From assembly GCF_937888285.1 (NCBI RefSeq), contig NZ_CALART010000009.1, positions 1 through 30,981 of the forward strand: a stretch of DNA of 30,981 nt, given 5' to 3'. Source of the DNA: an uncultured Aquimonas sp. (lineage in GTDB: Bacteria > Pseudomonadota > Gammaproteobacteria > Xanthomonadales > Xanthomonadaceae). Shown piece by piece: positions 6,817 through 14,039 of the stretch. Below the pieces are notes generated by a model that had not been told where the DNA came from, did no database searches, and saw only the letters and a program-made list of their open reading frames with translations. Made by a program: the position numbers and the translations under genes. Within the stretch, counting starts at the first letter, position 1, and each line of letters starts with the position of its first letter.

Positions 6817-7262
6817 GCACGCACTTCGTCGGCGAGGGCAACATCGGTTCTGCGCCGGACTACCGCGAATTCCCCAATGGCAACGACGAGCCGCGCCGGC
6901 TGCTGCGCCTGAACGTCTACTTCGACAACCCGATCCCGCGGAAGGACGGCGAGTACGAGGACCGCGGCGGCTTCTGGGCGCCGGTGGAGCTGTGGCACCG
7001 CGACGCGGACCACTGGCAGACGCTGTACCAGAAGGGCATGCGGGTGCTGGTCGAGGGCCGCACGGTCAAGGACGAGTGGGAAGACGCTGACGATAACGAG
7101 CGCACGACCTTCAAGATCGAGGCCCGCCGCGTGGGCATCCTGCCGTACCGCATCCAGGCCGTGACCCTCAGCGCCAGGACGTCGGAACCCGAGGCGGCAG
7201 TACCGCCGCCGAAGGAGACCAAGGGGACGAAGGCGCCGAAGGAAACCAAGGCCAAGGGCTGA
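6813..7262 (+). CDS. ssb: Single-stranded DNA-binding protein (ICE type)
   Basis: A 149-residue SSB. The OB-fold region covers about residues 1-115, with STHFVGEGNIGSAPDYREF at the N-terminus, LLRLNVYFDN, GGFWAPVELW, LYQKGMRVLVEGR and FKIEARRVGILPYRI. The C-terminal tail is low in complexity (ETKGTKAPKETKAKG) and lacks the acidic DDDIPF-type end that recruits replication proteins in chromosomal SSB. This ICE paralogue may therefore coat transferred strands without those contacts. The start is ATG 6813, with AAGGAG at 6802-6807. It is coupled to DUF3158 by an ATGA overlap and is followed by topB after a 278-bp gap. The family assignment is secure; the meaning of the missing acidic tail is inference. 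Confidence 0.88.
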   Translation: MSTHFVGEGNIGSAPDYREFPNGNDEPRRLLRLNVYFDNPIPRKDGEYEDRGGFWAPVELWHRDADHWQTLYQKGMRVLVEGRTVKDEWEDADDNERTTFKIEARRVGILPYRIQAVTLSARTSEPEAAVPPPKETKGTKAPKETKAKG

Positions 7263-7312
7263 TTCCCCGCAGGGGGCGGCTGTAGCAACCGTCAGACGCC
7301 CGCCATGCACCA

Positions 7313-7331
7313 GCTATCCCCAGGGGATAGC
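7313..7331. promoter_or_regulatory. Palindromic site, copy 3 of CTATCCCCAGGGGATAG
   Basis: A 19-bp perfect palindrome (the core with an added G at the 5' end and C at the 3' end) in the gap between ssb and topB, about 210 bp upstream of the topB start. The downstream sequence CCTCCCGAA-ACGAC resembles that following copy 2, as if the promoter regions were paralogous. Confidence 0.6.
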
Positions 7332-7479
7332 GCCAGGGTGATCCACGGGGTTCCAGCCGCCCTCCCGAAACGACGCTCCCGCTGCGCCAACCGTTGCGGC
7401 TTCGCGCATGCCGCTGCGGCAACGCATCACCTGCCGATCACAAAGCGGTGTCTGCGCCGATCGGCTTCCTTGCTGCCGT

Positions 7480-7515
7480 CATCCGCTGGCCCGGCCAAGC
7501 TGGGGCCATCCGATG
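7480..7515 (+). promoter_or_regulatory. Leader hairpin upstream of topB
   Basis: Interrupted stem: CATC (7480-7483) with GATG (7512-7515), 3-nt internal loops, and TGGCCC (7487-7492) with GGGCCA (7503-7508). It ends 25 nt before the topB ATG. It has the architecture shared by leaders of the 18-30 kb genes. Confidence 0.45.
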
Positions 7516-7540
7516 AACCGCACACTTCCAAGGAGGCTTC

Positions 7541-9571
7541 ATGCGCGTGTTCCTGTGCGAGAAGCCGTCCCAGGGCAAGGACATCGCCCGTGTGCTGGGC
7601 GCCGGCCAACGCGGCAACGGCTGCTACAGCGGTGCAGGTGTCGTCGTGACCTGGTGCATCGGTCATCTGGTCGAGGCGGTTCCGCCCGAAGGCTACGGCG
7701 AGCAGTACAAGCGCTGGGCCATCGAGCAACTGCCCATTCTTCCCGAGCGCTGGCGTGTCGAGCCCAAGGCGGCGACCGCGGCGCAGTTCAAGGTCGTGCA
7801 GCAGCTCGTCGCCAAAGCGGGCGAACTGGTGATCGCGACCGACGCCGACCGAGAGGGCGAGATGATCGCCCGCGAGATCATCGAGCTGTGCGGCTACCGT
7901 GGCCCGATCCAGCGGCTGTGGCTGTCGGCACTCAACGATGCGTCCATCCGCAAGGCCCTGGGCGCGCTGAAGCCCTCGGCCGAAACGCTGCCGCTGTACT
8001 TCTCCGCGCTCGCGCGATCGCGTGCCGACTGGCTGATCGGGATGAACCTGAGCCGGCTGTTCACGCTGCTGGGCCGGCAGGCCGGCTACAGCGGCGTGCT
8101 GTCGGTCGGGCGGGTGCAGACGCCGACGCTCAAGCTGGTGGTGGACCGTGATCGCGAGATCGCGCGCTTTGTCTCCGTGCCGTTCTGGGCCATCGAGGTG
8201 GCGCTGTCGCATGCGGGCCAGTCCTTTGTCGCAAGCTGGATGCCACCGCAGGGCAGCATCGACGACACCGGCCGCTGCTTGCAGCAGGCGGTGGCGCAGC
8301 AGGCCGTGGAACGGCTGCGCGCGGCCGGCGCCGCCCAGGTGCTATCGGTGGAGACCGAGCGCGTGCGCGAAGGCCCGCCGCTGCCGTTCGACCTCGGCAC
8401 CTTGCAGGAGGTGTGCTCCAAGCAGTTGGGCCTCGACGTGCAGGAGACGCTGGACATTGCCCAGGCGCTGTACGAGACGCACAAGGCGACGACCTATCCG
8501 CGCTCGGATTCGGGCTACCTGCCCGAAAGCATGCTGGCCGAGGTGCCGGCCGTCCTCGACAGCCTGGTCAAGACCGATCCCAGCCTGCGGCCGCTGATCG
8601 ACCGTCTGGATCGCCAGCAGCGTTCGCGGGCCTGGAACGACGGCAAGGTCACGGCGCACCACGGCATCATTCCGACGCTGGAGCCGGCCAACCTCTCGGC
8701 GATGAGCGAGAAGGAGCTGGCTGTCTACAGGCTGATCCGCGCCCATTACCTCGCGCAATTCCTGCCGCATCACGAGTTCGACCGGACGGTGGCGCAGCTC
8801 GCGTGCGGCGGGCAGTCGCTGGTGGCGGTCGGCAAGCAGATCGCGGTGGCTGGATGGCGCCAGGTACTGGCGGCGCCGGAGCCCGAGGACGGTGACGGCG
8901 AGGACGCACAGCGCGGCCAGGTGCTGCCGACGCTGCGCGCTGGAGCAGCCTGCCAGGTCGGCCAGGTCGAACTGAAGGCGTTGAAGACGCTGCCACCCAA
9001 GCCCTACACGCAGGGGGAGTTAGTCAAAGCCATGAAGGGCGTCGCCAAGCTCGTGACCGACCCGCGCCTGAAGCAGAAGCTCAAGGACACCACGGGCATC
9101 GGCACCGAGGCCACCCGCGCCAACATCATCAGCGGGCTGCTGGCCCGCGGCTATCTCTTGAAGAAGGGCCGCGCCATCCGAGCATCGGATGCGGCTTTTA
9201 CGTTGATCGACGCCGTGCCGGCGGCCATCGCCGACCCCGGCACGACGGCGGTATGGGAGCAGGCGCTGGACATGATCGAGGCCGGCCAGATGACGCTGGA
9301 CACCTTCATCGCCAAGCAATCGAGCTGGGTCGCCCAGCTCGTGCAGCAGTACCGCGGCGCCACGCTCGACCTCAAGCTGCCGCCCGCGCCGAGCTGCCCA
9401 CAGTGCGGCGCACCGATGCGCCAGCGCACCGGCAAGAGCGGCGCGTTCTGGTCTTGCAGCCGCTACCCGGACTGCAAGGGCACGCTGCCGGTCGAAGATG
9501 CTGCGGCAGGCAAGCGCGGCGCATCCGGCCGCACATCCAGCACGCAGCGTCGGCGCCCCAAGGCGAACTGA
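7541..9571 (+). CDS. topB: DNA topoisomerase III
   Basis: A 676-residue type IA topoisomerase. The TOPRIM domain begins at the N-terminus (RVFLCEKPSQGKDIARVLG) and carries the metal-binding DADREGE (residues 101-107). SALARSRADWLIGMNLSRLFT (155-175) and SVGRVQTPTL (188-197) are the conserved core, and the catalytic tyrosine is Y319 in TTYPRSDSGYLP. THHG-type and GIGTEATRA motifs follow. A four-cysteine zinc ribbon closes the protein (CPQCGAP, then CSRYPDC, about 616-645), with a basic tail after it. It relaxes or decatenates DNA by single-strand passage. The ICE copy probably resolves replication or transfer intermediates. The ATG at 7541 has AAGGAGG at 7530-7536. Length and motifs are normal; it is intact. 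Confidence 0.96.
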   Translation: MRVFLCEKPSQGKDIARVLGAGQRGNGCYSGAGVVVTWCIGHLVEAVPPEGYGEQYKRWAIEQLPILPERWRVEPKAATAAQFKVVQQLVAKAGELVIATDADREGEMIAREIIELCGYRGPIQRLWLSALNDASIRKALGALKPSAETLPLYFSALARSRADWLIGMNLSRLFTLLGRQAGYSGVLSVGRVQTPTLKLVVDRDREIARFVSVPFWAIEVALSHAGQSFVASWMPPQGSIDDTGRCLQQAVAQQAVERLRAAGAAQVLSVETERVREGPPLPFDLGTLQEVCSKQLGLDVQETLDIAQALYETHKATTYPRSDSGYLPESMLAEVPAVLDSLVKTDPSLRPLIDRLDRQQRSRAWNDGKVTAHHGIIPTLEPANLSAMSEKELAVYRLIRAHYLAQFLPHHEFDRTVAQLACGGQSLVAVGKQIAVAGWRQVLAAPEPEDGDGEDAQRGQVLPTLRAGAACQVGQVELKALKTLPPKPYTQGELVKAMKGVAKLVTDPRLKQKLKDTTGIGTEATRANIISGLLARGYLLKKGRAIRASDAAFTLIDAVPAAIADPGTTAVWEQALDMIEAGQMTLDTFIAKQSSWVAQLVQQYRGATLDLKLPPAPSCPQCGAPMRQRTGKSGAFWSCSRYPDCKGTLPVEDAAAGKRGASGRTSSTQRRRPKAN

Positions 9572-9777
9572 CGCCCACGTCTCCCTCTGCCACGCCGGCT
9601 GCTGCCGACGGCGGGGCAAACCTCCCGCGCCGCGCGGGACTCCCCAGCGCGCGTTCCCTTCTGCAACGGTGTGCGCGTCCTGCTGGCCCGAGACGGCCGC
9701 AGGGCGAGAAGGTCATTGCTCCATCGAATCGCGCTCGACGCGGTTCCGCTGATCGAGGTGTTCGCGTCCATCCGCGA

Positions 9778-9828
9778 GCGGTCTCCTGACGCCTTGGCCC
9801 GCAAGGCTGCGAGGTGCCAGGAGACCGC
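9778..9828 (+). repeat. Nested long inverted repeat
   Basis: GCGGTCTCCTG (9778-9788) is a perfect inverted copy of CAGGAGACCGC (9818-9828). Inside lies a second perfect hairpin, GCCTTG (9791-9796) with CAAGGC (9802-9807). The element could be a structured RNA, a cruciform recombination site or the remains of a gene leader. No adjacent gene explains it. Confidence 0.5.
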
Positions 9829-10013
9829 TTGCGGTCGACGGTATTCGGTGCCGGTGCCCGCCGGCGGAACAACGGGCTCCCTTTGTGTGTGGATGCACGC
9901 GAGAGGATTCCGGTCCTAGCCACGAAACGGGCCGGGTGAGATTGCTGACGCAGCGAATGGCTTTGACGACGGCCTGGCCTGCTTGCAGCCCACAGGTGGA
10001 TTGATTCCTCTCA

Positions 10014-10046
10014 GCCGAAGCCTTGCGGGGCTTCGGCGTTTGTTCC
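10014..10046 (+). terminator. Intrinsic terminator downstream of topB
   Basis: Stem GCCGAAGCC (10014-10022) pairs with GGCTTCGGC (10029-10037) over a 6-nt loop, then GTTTGTT. The T-rich side is on the plus strand, so it fits transcripts from topB. The stem itself could also stop minus-strand transcription leaving arsH. Confidence 0.6.
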
Positions 10047-10081
10047 GTCTACAGGCTTATCCTCGATCCAGCATCTCGGTG

Positions 10082-10813
10082 TCAAATCGCGCTTTGCCGT
10101 ACTCGCTGCGACAGCGCCTCGGCGCTTTCCTTGCGCTCGCTGTACCGATCCACCAAGTACGGCGCCACGTCGCGGGTCAGCAACGTGAACTTCATCAGTT
10201 CTTCCATCACGTCCACCACGCGGTCATAGTAGGCTGAGGGCTTCATGCGCCCGGCCTCGTCGAACTCCTGATATGCCTTGGCGACCGAGGACTGGTTCGG
10301 GATGGTCAGCATCCGCATCCAGCGGCCCAGCACGCGCATCTGGTTGACGGCGTTGAAGGACTGCGAGCCGCCCGATACCTGCATCACTGCCAGCGTCTTG
10401 CCCTGGGTCGGGCGCACCGCGCCGACCGACAGCGGAATCCAGTCGATTTGCGTCTTCATCAGGCCGGTCATCGCGCCGTGGCGCTCCGGCGAACTCCACA
10501 CCATGCCTTCGGCCCATTGCACCAGTTCGTGCAGTTCCTTCACCTTGGGGTGATCGGCTGGCGCATCGTCCACCAGCGGCAGGCCGGACGGATTGAACAA
10601 TCGGGTCTCGCCGCCCAGCGCCCGCAGGATGCGCGCCGCTTCTTCGGCGGCGAGGCGGCTGAACGAGCGTTCTCGCAGCGAGCCGTAGAGCAGCAGGAAG
10701 CGCGGCGCGTGCGTGACCCGTGCCGGCGCGAACAGGTGTTCGGTGTCCGATTGCTGGAACAGCGCCGCGTCGATGTTCGGCAGGTCGAGACGGGATTCAG
10801 ACACGGCGGCCAT
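10082..10813 (-). CDS. arsH: ArsH, NADPH-dependent FMN reductase / organoarsenical oxidase
   Basis: A 243-residue flavodoxin-fold protein with the ArsH FMN-binding loop GSLRERSFSRLAAEEAAR (about residues 44-61), then SPERHGAMTGLMKTQIDWIP (about 108-127) and VSGGSQSFNAVNQMRVLGRWMRM (about 145-168), both hallmarks of ArsH. ArsH uses NADPH and FMN to oxidise trivalent organoarsenicals such as methylarsenite to less toxic pentavalent forms. It is cytoplasmic and tetrameric in characterised homologues. It is the last gene of the minus-strand ars operon; its start overlaps the end of the glutaredoxin-type arsC by 17 bp. Length is normal and the family is certain. Confidence 0.95.
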   Translation of the reverse strand: MAAVSESRLDLPNIDAALFQQSDTEHLFAPARVTHAPRFLLLYGSLRERSFSRLAAEEAARILRALGGETRLFNPSGLPLVDDAPADHPKVKELHELVQWAEGMVWSSPERHGAMTGLMKTQIDWIPLSVGAVRPTQGKTLAVMQVSGGSQSFNAVNQMRVLGRWMRMLTIPNQSSVAKAYQEFDEAGRMKPSAYYDRVVDVMEELMKFTLLTRDVAPYLVDRYSERKESAEALSQRVRQSAI

Positions 10814-11219
10814 CCTGATCGACCACCGGTTCGCCGTCTTCCTTGCTGAACGCGCCGCGCTGCGGCTGCGGCAGCAGGTCGAGCACGGCTTCCGAAGGCC
10901 GGCACAGGCGCGTGCCTAGCGGCGTGACCACGATAGGCCGGTTGATGAGGATGGGATGCTGGAGCATGAAGCCGATCAGGTCGTCGTCGCTCCACTTCGG
11001 GTTGCCCAGGTCGAGTTCGGCATAGGGCGTGCCTTTCTCGCGCAGCACGTCTCGCACCGGAACGCCCATCGCCGCGATCAGCGCCTGGAGCGTGTCGCGG
11101 TCGGGCGGCGTTTTCAGGTACTCGATGATGGTCGGTTCCTCGCCACTGTTGCGGATCAAGCCCAGCACGTTGCGCGACGTGCCGCAGGCGGGGTTGTGGT
11201 AGATCGTGATTTGGCTCAT
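10797..11219 (-). CDS. arsC: Arsenate reductase, glutaredoxin-dependent (plasmid R773 type)
   Basis: A 140-residue ArsC of the R773/Spx-like family: SQITIYHNPACGTSRNVLGLI with catalytic Cys12 in the HNPxCGTSRN loop, then KTPPDRDTL, the arginine-bearing segments around NRPIVVTPLGTRLCRP, and PQRGAFSKEDGE. It reduces arsenate to arsenite using glutathione and glutaredoxin. The start is the ATG at 11219, giving the usual 141-residue family length; upstream in-frame codons lie within the MFS gene. The stop of the MFS gene overlaps this start (ATGA), so translation is coupled. It is the third arsenate reductase of the operon and mechanistically distinct from the other two. Confidence 0.93.
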   Translation of the reverse strand: MSQITIYHNPACGTSRNVLGLIRNSGEEPTIIEYLKTPPDRDTLQALIAAMGVPVRDVLREKGTPYAELDLGNPKWSDDDLIGFMLQHPILINRPIVVTPLGTRLCRPSEAVLDLLPQPQRGAFSKEDGEPVVDQDGRRV

Positions 11220-12448
11220 GTCGAGGTGCCTTGATTCGAGAGAAGAACGGCCTGCTGACGCAGGTGCGTGATCGCGTAGCGGAACAGGATCGCGCCTGCC
11301 GCACTGATGCCGGCCAGGGCCAGCAGCGTGCCGGGATAGCCGTTGCCAGCGGCATACAGCAGCGAGGCGACAAAGGGGCCGGCGGCCACGGCGATCTGCA
11401 CGGGCGTCGCCATCGCGCCGCTGATGGCGCCGTAGGCGGCGCGTCCATACAGCTCGGCGGGTAAGGCGCCGCGCACGATCGTCATGACGCCGTTCCCGAT
11501 GCCGTACAGCGCTGCGAACACCATATACATCGGCAGCCATTGCCCGGAGCCGAATAGCAGGAGCAGCGACAGCGGCAGCAAGCTGATCGCGGCCATGCCG
11601 ACCTGGCGCGTGCTGGCCCGTTTGCCGACCGTGGTTTCGAGCACGCGGCCGAGCACCTGCATCGGCCCTACCAGCGCACCGACCCAGGCCGCGTGCGCCG
11701 CAGAGATGCCATGCGTCTGCAAGATCGGAATCATGTGCAGCGACATTGCCGCGAACACCAGCGCATTGAGCGTGATGGCCGTCGTGACCAGATAGAACAC
11801 CGGCTCGCGCACGACTGCCGCGAGGCTGCGGGATGGGCTGTCCGTGCGCGCCGGTGTTGCGCTGTGTGCGACGGCGCTCGCCTTAGGCAAGCTGGCATGG
11901 ATGGGAAGGCAGATCAGCAGGTTCGCGGCGGCATAGATCAGCCACGTCTCGCGCCAGCCAAGGTGCTGCAACAGGAACTGCGTCAGCGGCCAGAACACCG
12001 TGCTGGCGAAACCGCCGAACAGTGTCAGGTGCGTGATCGCCCGGCGGTAGTCACTGCCGAAAACCTGCGTGACGACAGCGAATGCCGGCTGGTACAGGAT
12101 TGCGCTCATGGCAACGCCGAGGCCGGCCCACACGAGGTACAGCCCCACCACGCCTTGTACCCGTGACAGGCAGGCGAGCATGACGGCTGCGAGCAATGCC
12201 CCGCCGCCCATCAGGAGGCGTCCACCGATACGGTCGATGATGCTGCCGGCCGAAGTGGACAGCAGCCCCGAGATCAGCAGCGCCACCGAGTAAGCACCGA
12301 CGATGACGGGCTTGGACAGGCCGAGTTTGTCCTGCATCGGCTGCATCAGCACGCCGTAGGCGTAGAACATCGACCCCCACGCGACGATCTGCGTCAGGCC
12401 GAGTGCGGGAATCAGCCAGCCACGCGGGCGCAGAATCGTGTTGCCCAT
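11216..12448 (-). CDS. MFS transporter in the ars operon
   Basis: A 410-residue Major Facilitator Superfamily protein with about 12 predicted membrane segments. The first is ALGLTQIVAWGSMFYAYGVL, and the MFS loop 2-3 signature appears as GSIIDRIGGRLLMGGG (about residues 70-85). A central cytoplasmic loop (SLPKASAVAHSATPARTDSPSRS) divides the two halves. The start is the ATG at 12448, 2 bp after the acr3 stop; an upstream extension would run into acr3. Its place between acr3 and arsC suggests export of an arsenic species. ArsK-like arsenite efflux or ArsJ-type arsenosugar-phosphate efflux are candidates. No GAPDH partner gene, expected with ArsJ, is present, so ArsK-like is more likely (inference). 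Confidence 0.85.
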   Translation of the reverse strand: MGNTILRPRGWLIPALGLTQIVAWGSMFYAYGVLMQPMQDKLGLSKPVIVGAYSVALLISGLLSTSAGSIIDRIGGRLLMGGGALLAAVMLACLSRVQGVVGLYLVWAGLGVAMSAILYQPAFAVVTQVFGSDYRRAITHLTLFGGFASTVFWPLTQFLLQHLGWRETWLIYAAANLLICLPIHASLPKASAVAHSATPARTDSPSRSLAAVVREPVFYLVTTAITLNALVFAAMSLHMIPILQTHGISAAHAAWVGALVGPMQVLGRVLETTVGKRASTRQVGMAAISLLPLSLLLLFGSGQWLPMYMVFAALYGIGNGVMTIVRGALPAELYGRAAYGAISGAMATPVQIAVAAGPFVASLLYAAGNGYPGTLLALAGISAAGAILFRYAITHLRQQAVLLSNQGTST

Positions 12449-12450
12449 GA

Positions 12451-13521
12451 CTACGCTTGGCGCTCGTACCAGCCGCGCGAACGGTTGACCACGCGCACCA
12501 CCAGCAGCATCACTGGCACTTCGATCAGCACGCCGACCACGGTGGCCAGCGCCGCGCCGGAGTGAAATCCAAACAGGCTGATGGCAGCGGCCACGGCCAG
12601 CTCGAAGAAGTTGGAGGCTCCAATCAGGGCCGAAGGACACGCGACGTTGTGTTTCTCACCAACCAAGCGGTTGAGCAAGTACGCCAAGGCCGAGTTAAAG
12701 AACACCTGAATCAAGATCGGCACGGCCAGCAGCGCGATGATCAGCGGCTGTTTCAGGATGGCCTCGCCTTGAAAGGCGAAGAGCAGAACGAGTGTCGCCA
12801 ACAGGGCCGTGATCGACCACGGGCCGATTTTCGCCATCGTGGCCTCGAAGACATCCGGGCCTTTGGCCAAAAGCTGCTTGCGCAAGAGCTGGGCCAAGAT
12901 GACGGGAATCACGATGTACAGCACGACGGACGTGATCAACGTGTCCCAAGGCACTGTGATGGCCGAGATACCCAGCAGGAGGCCAACCAGAGGCGCAAAG
13001 GCTACCACCATGATGCTGTCGTTCAGAGCGACCTGCGACAACGTGAACAGTGGATCGCCATTGGTCAGCCTGCTCCACACGAACACCATTGCCGTGCATG
13101 GTGCAGCGGCAAGTAGGATCAGCCCGGCGATGTAGCTATCGAGCTGGTCAGCGGGGAGCATGGGCGCAAACAGGTTGCGAATGAAGAACCATCCGAGGAA
13201 CGCCATCGAGAACGGCTTGACCAGCCAGTTGACGAACAGCGTGACCCCAATCCCCCGGACGTGTTGGCGTACTTCGTGAAGTGCGCCGAAGTCCACCTTG
13301 ACCAGCATCGGGATGATCATCACCCAGATCAGCAGGCCCACCGGGAGATTCACCTGCGCGATCTCCATGCGGCCGATGGACTGGAACGCTGCCGGGAAAA
13401 ATTGTCCGAGGGCAATGCCAATGACGATGCAGAGGAATACCCAGACGGTCAGGTAGCGCTCAAAGACGCTCATCGGCGGGCTTGCCGACCCTTTCTGTGC
13501 GGTTTCACATTGAGCTGACAA
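12451..13521 (-). CDS. acr3: Acr3-type arsenite efflux permease
   Basis: About 356 residues, ten predicted membrane helices, BASS superfamily. Signature stretches are SVFERYLTVWVFLCIVIGIALG at the N-terminus, LPVGLLIWVMIIPMLVKVDF, ILLAAAPCTAMVFVWSRLTNGD (with the conserved cysteine required for arsenite transport), ALNDSIMVVAFAP and IGASNFFELAVAAAISLFG. It exports arsenite across the inner membrane, probably driven by ArsA. I place the start at TTG 13521 because AAGGGGG lies 7 nt upstream on the minus strand; the frame could extend to GTG 13545 inside arsC, but that codon has no ribosome-binding site. It may be labelled arsB in databases, although it belongs to the Acr3 family. Confidence 0.93.
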   Translation of the reverse strand: MSAQCETAQKGSASPPMSVFERYLTVWVFLCIVIGIALGQFFPAAFQSIGRMEIAQVNLPVGLLIWVMIIPMLVKVDFGALHEVRQHVRGIGVTLFVNWLVKPFSMAFLGWFFIRNLFAPMLPADQLDSYIAGLILLAAAPCTAMVFVWSRLTNGDPLFTLSQVALNDSIMVVAFAPLVGLLLGISAITVPWDTLITSVVLYIVIPVILAQLLRKQLLAKGPDVFEATMAKIGPWSITALLATLVLLFAFQGEAILKQPLIIALLAVPILIQVFFNSALAYLLNRLVGEKHNVACPSALIGASNFFELAVAAAISLFGFHSGAALATVVGVLIEVPVMLLVVRVVNRSRGWYERQA

Positions 13522-13534
13522 AGCATTTCCCCCT

Positions 13535-14038
13535 TTAAGCGTCACGCTGCTGTCCCAGCTCGCGGAGCTTGGTTTGCAGCGACATGCGGTCGATCTTTTC
13601 GATAGGTAGGTTCATGAAAAGCCGGATTCGATTGGCGATCTGGAACTGCACGTTGGAGAACGCACGGAGCTGCTTTTCCCGGTCGCCTTCGATTTTGGTG
13701 GGGTCAGCAAATCCCCAGTGCGCCGTGATGGGCTGGCCGGGCCACGCCGGGCAGGCTTCACCTGCTGCCTGATCGCACACGGTCATGATGAAGTCCATAT
13801 GCGGGGCATCCGGCTCTGCGAACTCCGTCCAGCTCTTGCTGCGCAGTCCACCCAAGTCGTAGCATTGCTCCGACAGCACTTCCAAGGTCATCGGATGAAC
13901 CTCACCGCGAGGATGACTTCCCGCGCTGTACGCCTTGAAGCGCTCCCGCCCAAGGTGGTTCATGATGACTTCCGCCATGATGCTGCGGGCAGAGTTTCCG
14001 GTGCAGATGAACAGCACGTTGTAGATTTTGTTTTCCAT
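13535..14038 (-). CDS. arsC: Arsenate reductase, low-molecular-weight phosphatase type
   Basis: A 167-residue ArsC of the LMW protein tyrosine phosphatase fold. The P-loop CTGNSARS lies at residues 12-19, the downstream Cys pair in VCDQAAGEACPAWPG at about 86-100 supplies the redox relay, and HWGFADPTK follows. These enzymes reduce arsenate to arsenite using thioredoxin or glutaredoxin/mycothiol-like partners, depending on the subgroup. It starts 1 bp after the arsA stop, consistent with a single transcript. It differs clearly from the 17124-17603 paralogue (CTGNSARS against CTGNSCRS), so the two are not a recent duplication. Confidence 0.92.
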   Translation of the reverse strand: MENKIYNVLFICTGNSARSIMAEVIMNHLGRERFKAYSAGSHPRGEVHPMTLEVLSEQCYDLGGLRSKSWTEFAEPDAPHMDFIMTVCDQAAGEACPAWPGQPITAHWGFADPTKIEGDREKQLRAFSNVQFQIANRIRLFMNLPIEKIDRMSLQTKLRELGQQRDA

Positions 14039-14039
14039 G

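Larger units (their letters stand above)
9572..10081. other. 510-bp gene-free boundary between ICE backbone and arsenic cargo
   Basis: No convincing gene. It is rich in GC hairpins: GGGG and CCCC arms around CCCGCG-CCG-CGCGGG near 9615-9645, a long stem at 9778-9828, and a terminator at 10014. The strand of transcription changes here, from plus for topB to minus for arsH. I see no IS terminal repeats or direct repeats that would mark how the arsenic operon entered. Confidence 0.55.

Noticed and set aside
7400..7470. Possible fifth copy of the three-hairpin element before topB (contains CATGCC at 7406)
   Set aside because: The putative H1 and H2 stems are only 3-4 bp and H3 is not convincing, so it does not match the other four copies well enough.
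9671..9919. 82-codon plus-strand ORF in the topB-arsH gap
   Set aside because: No ribosome-binding site, and it crosses the long inverted repeat. The translation is Arg/Ala-rich without motifs.
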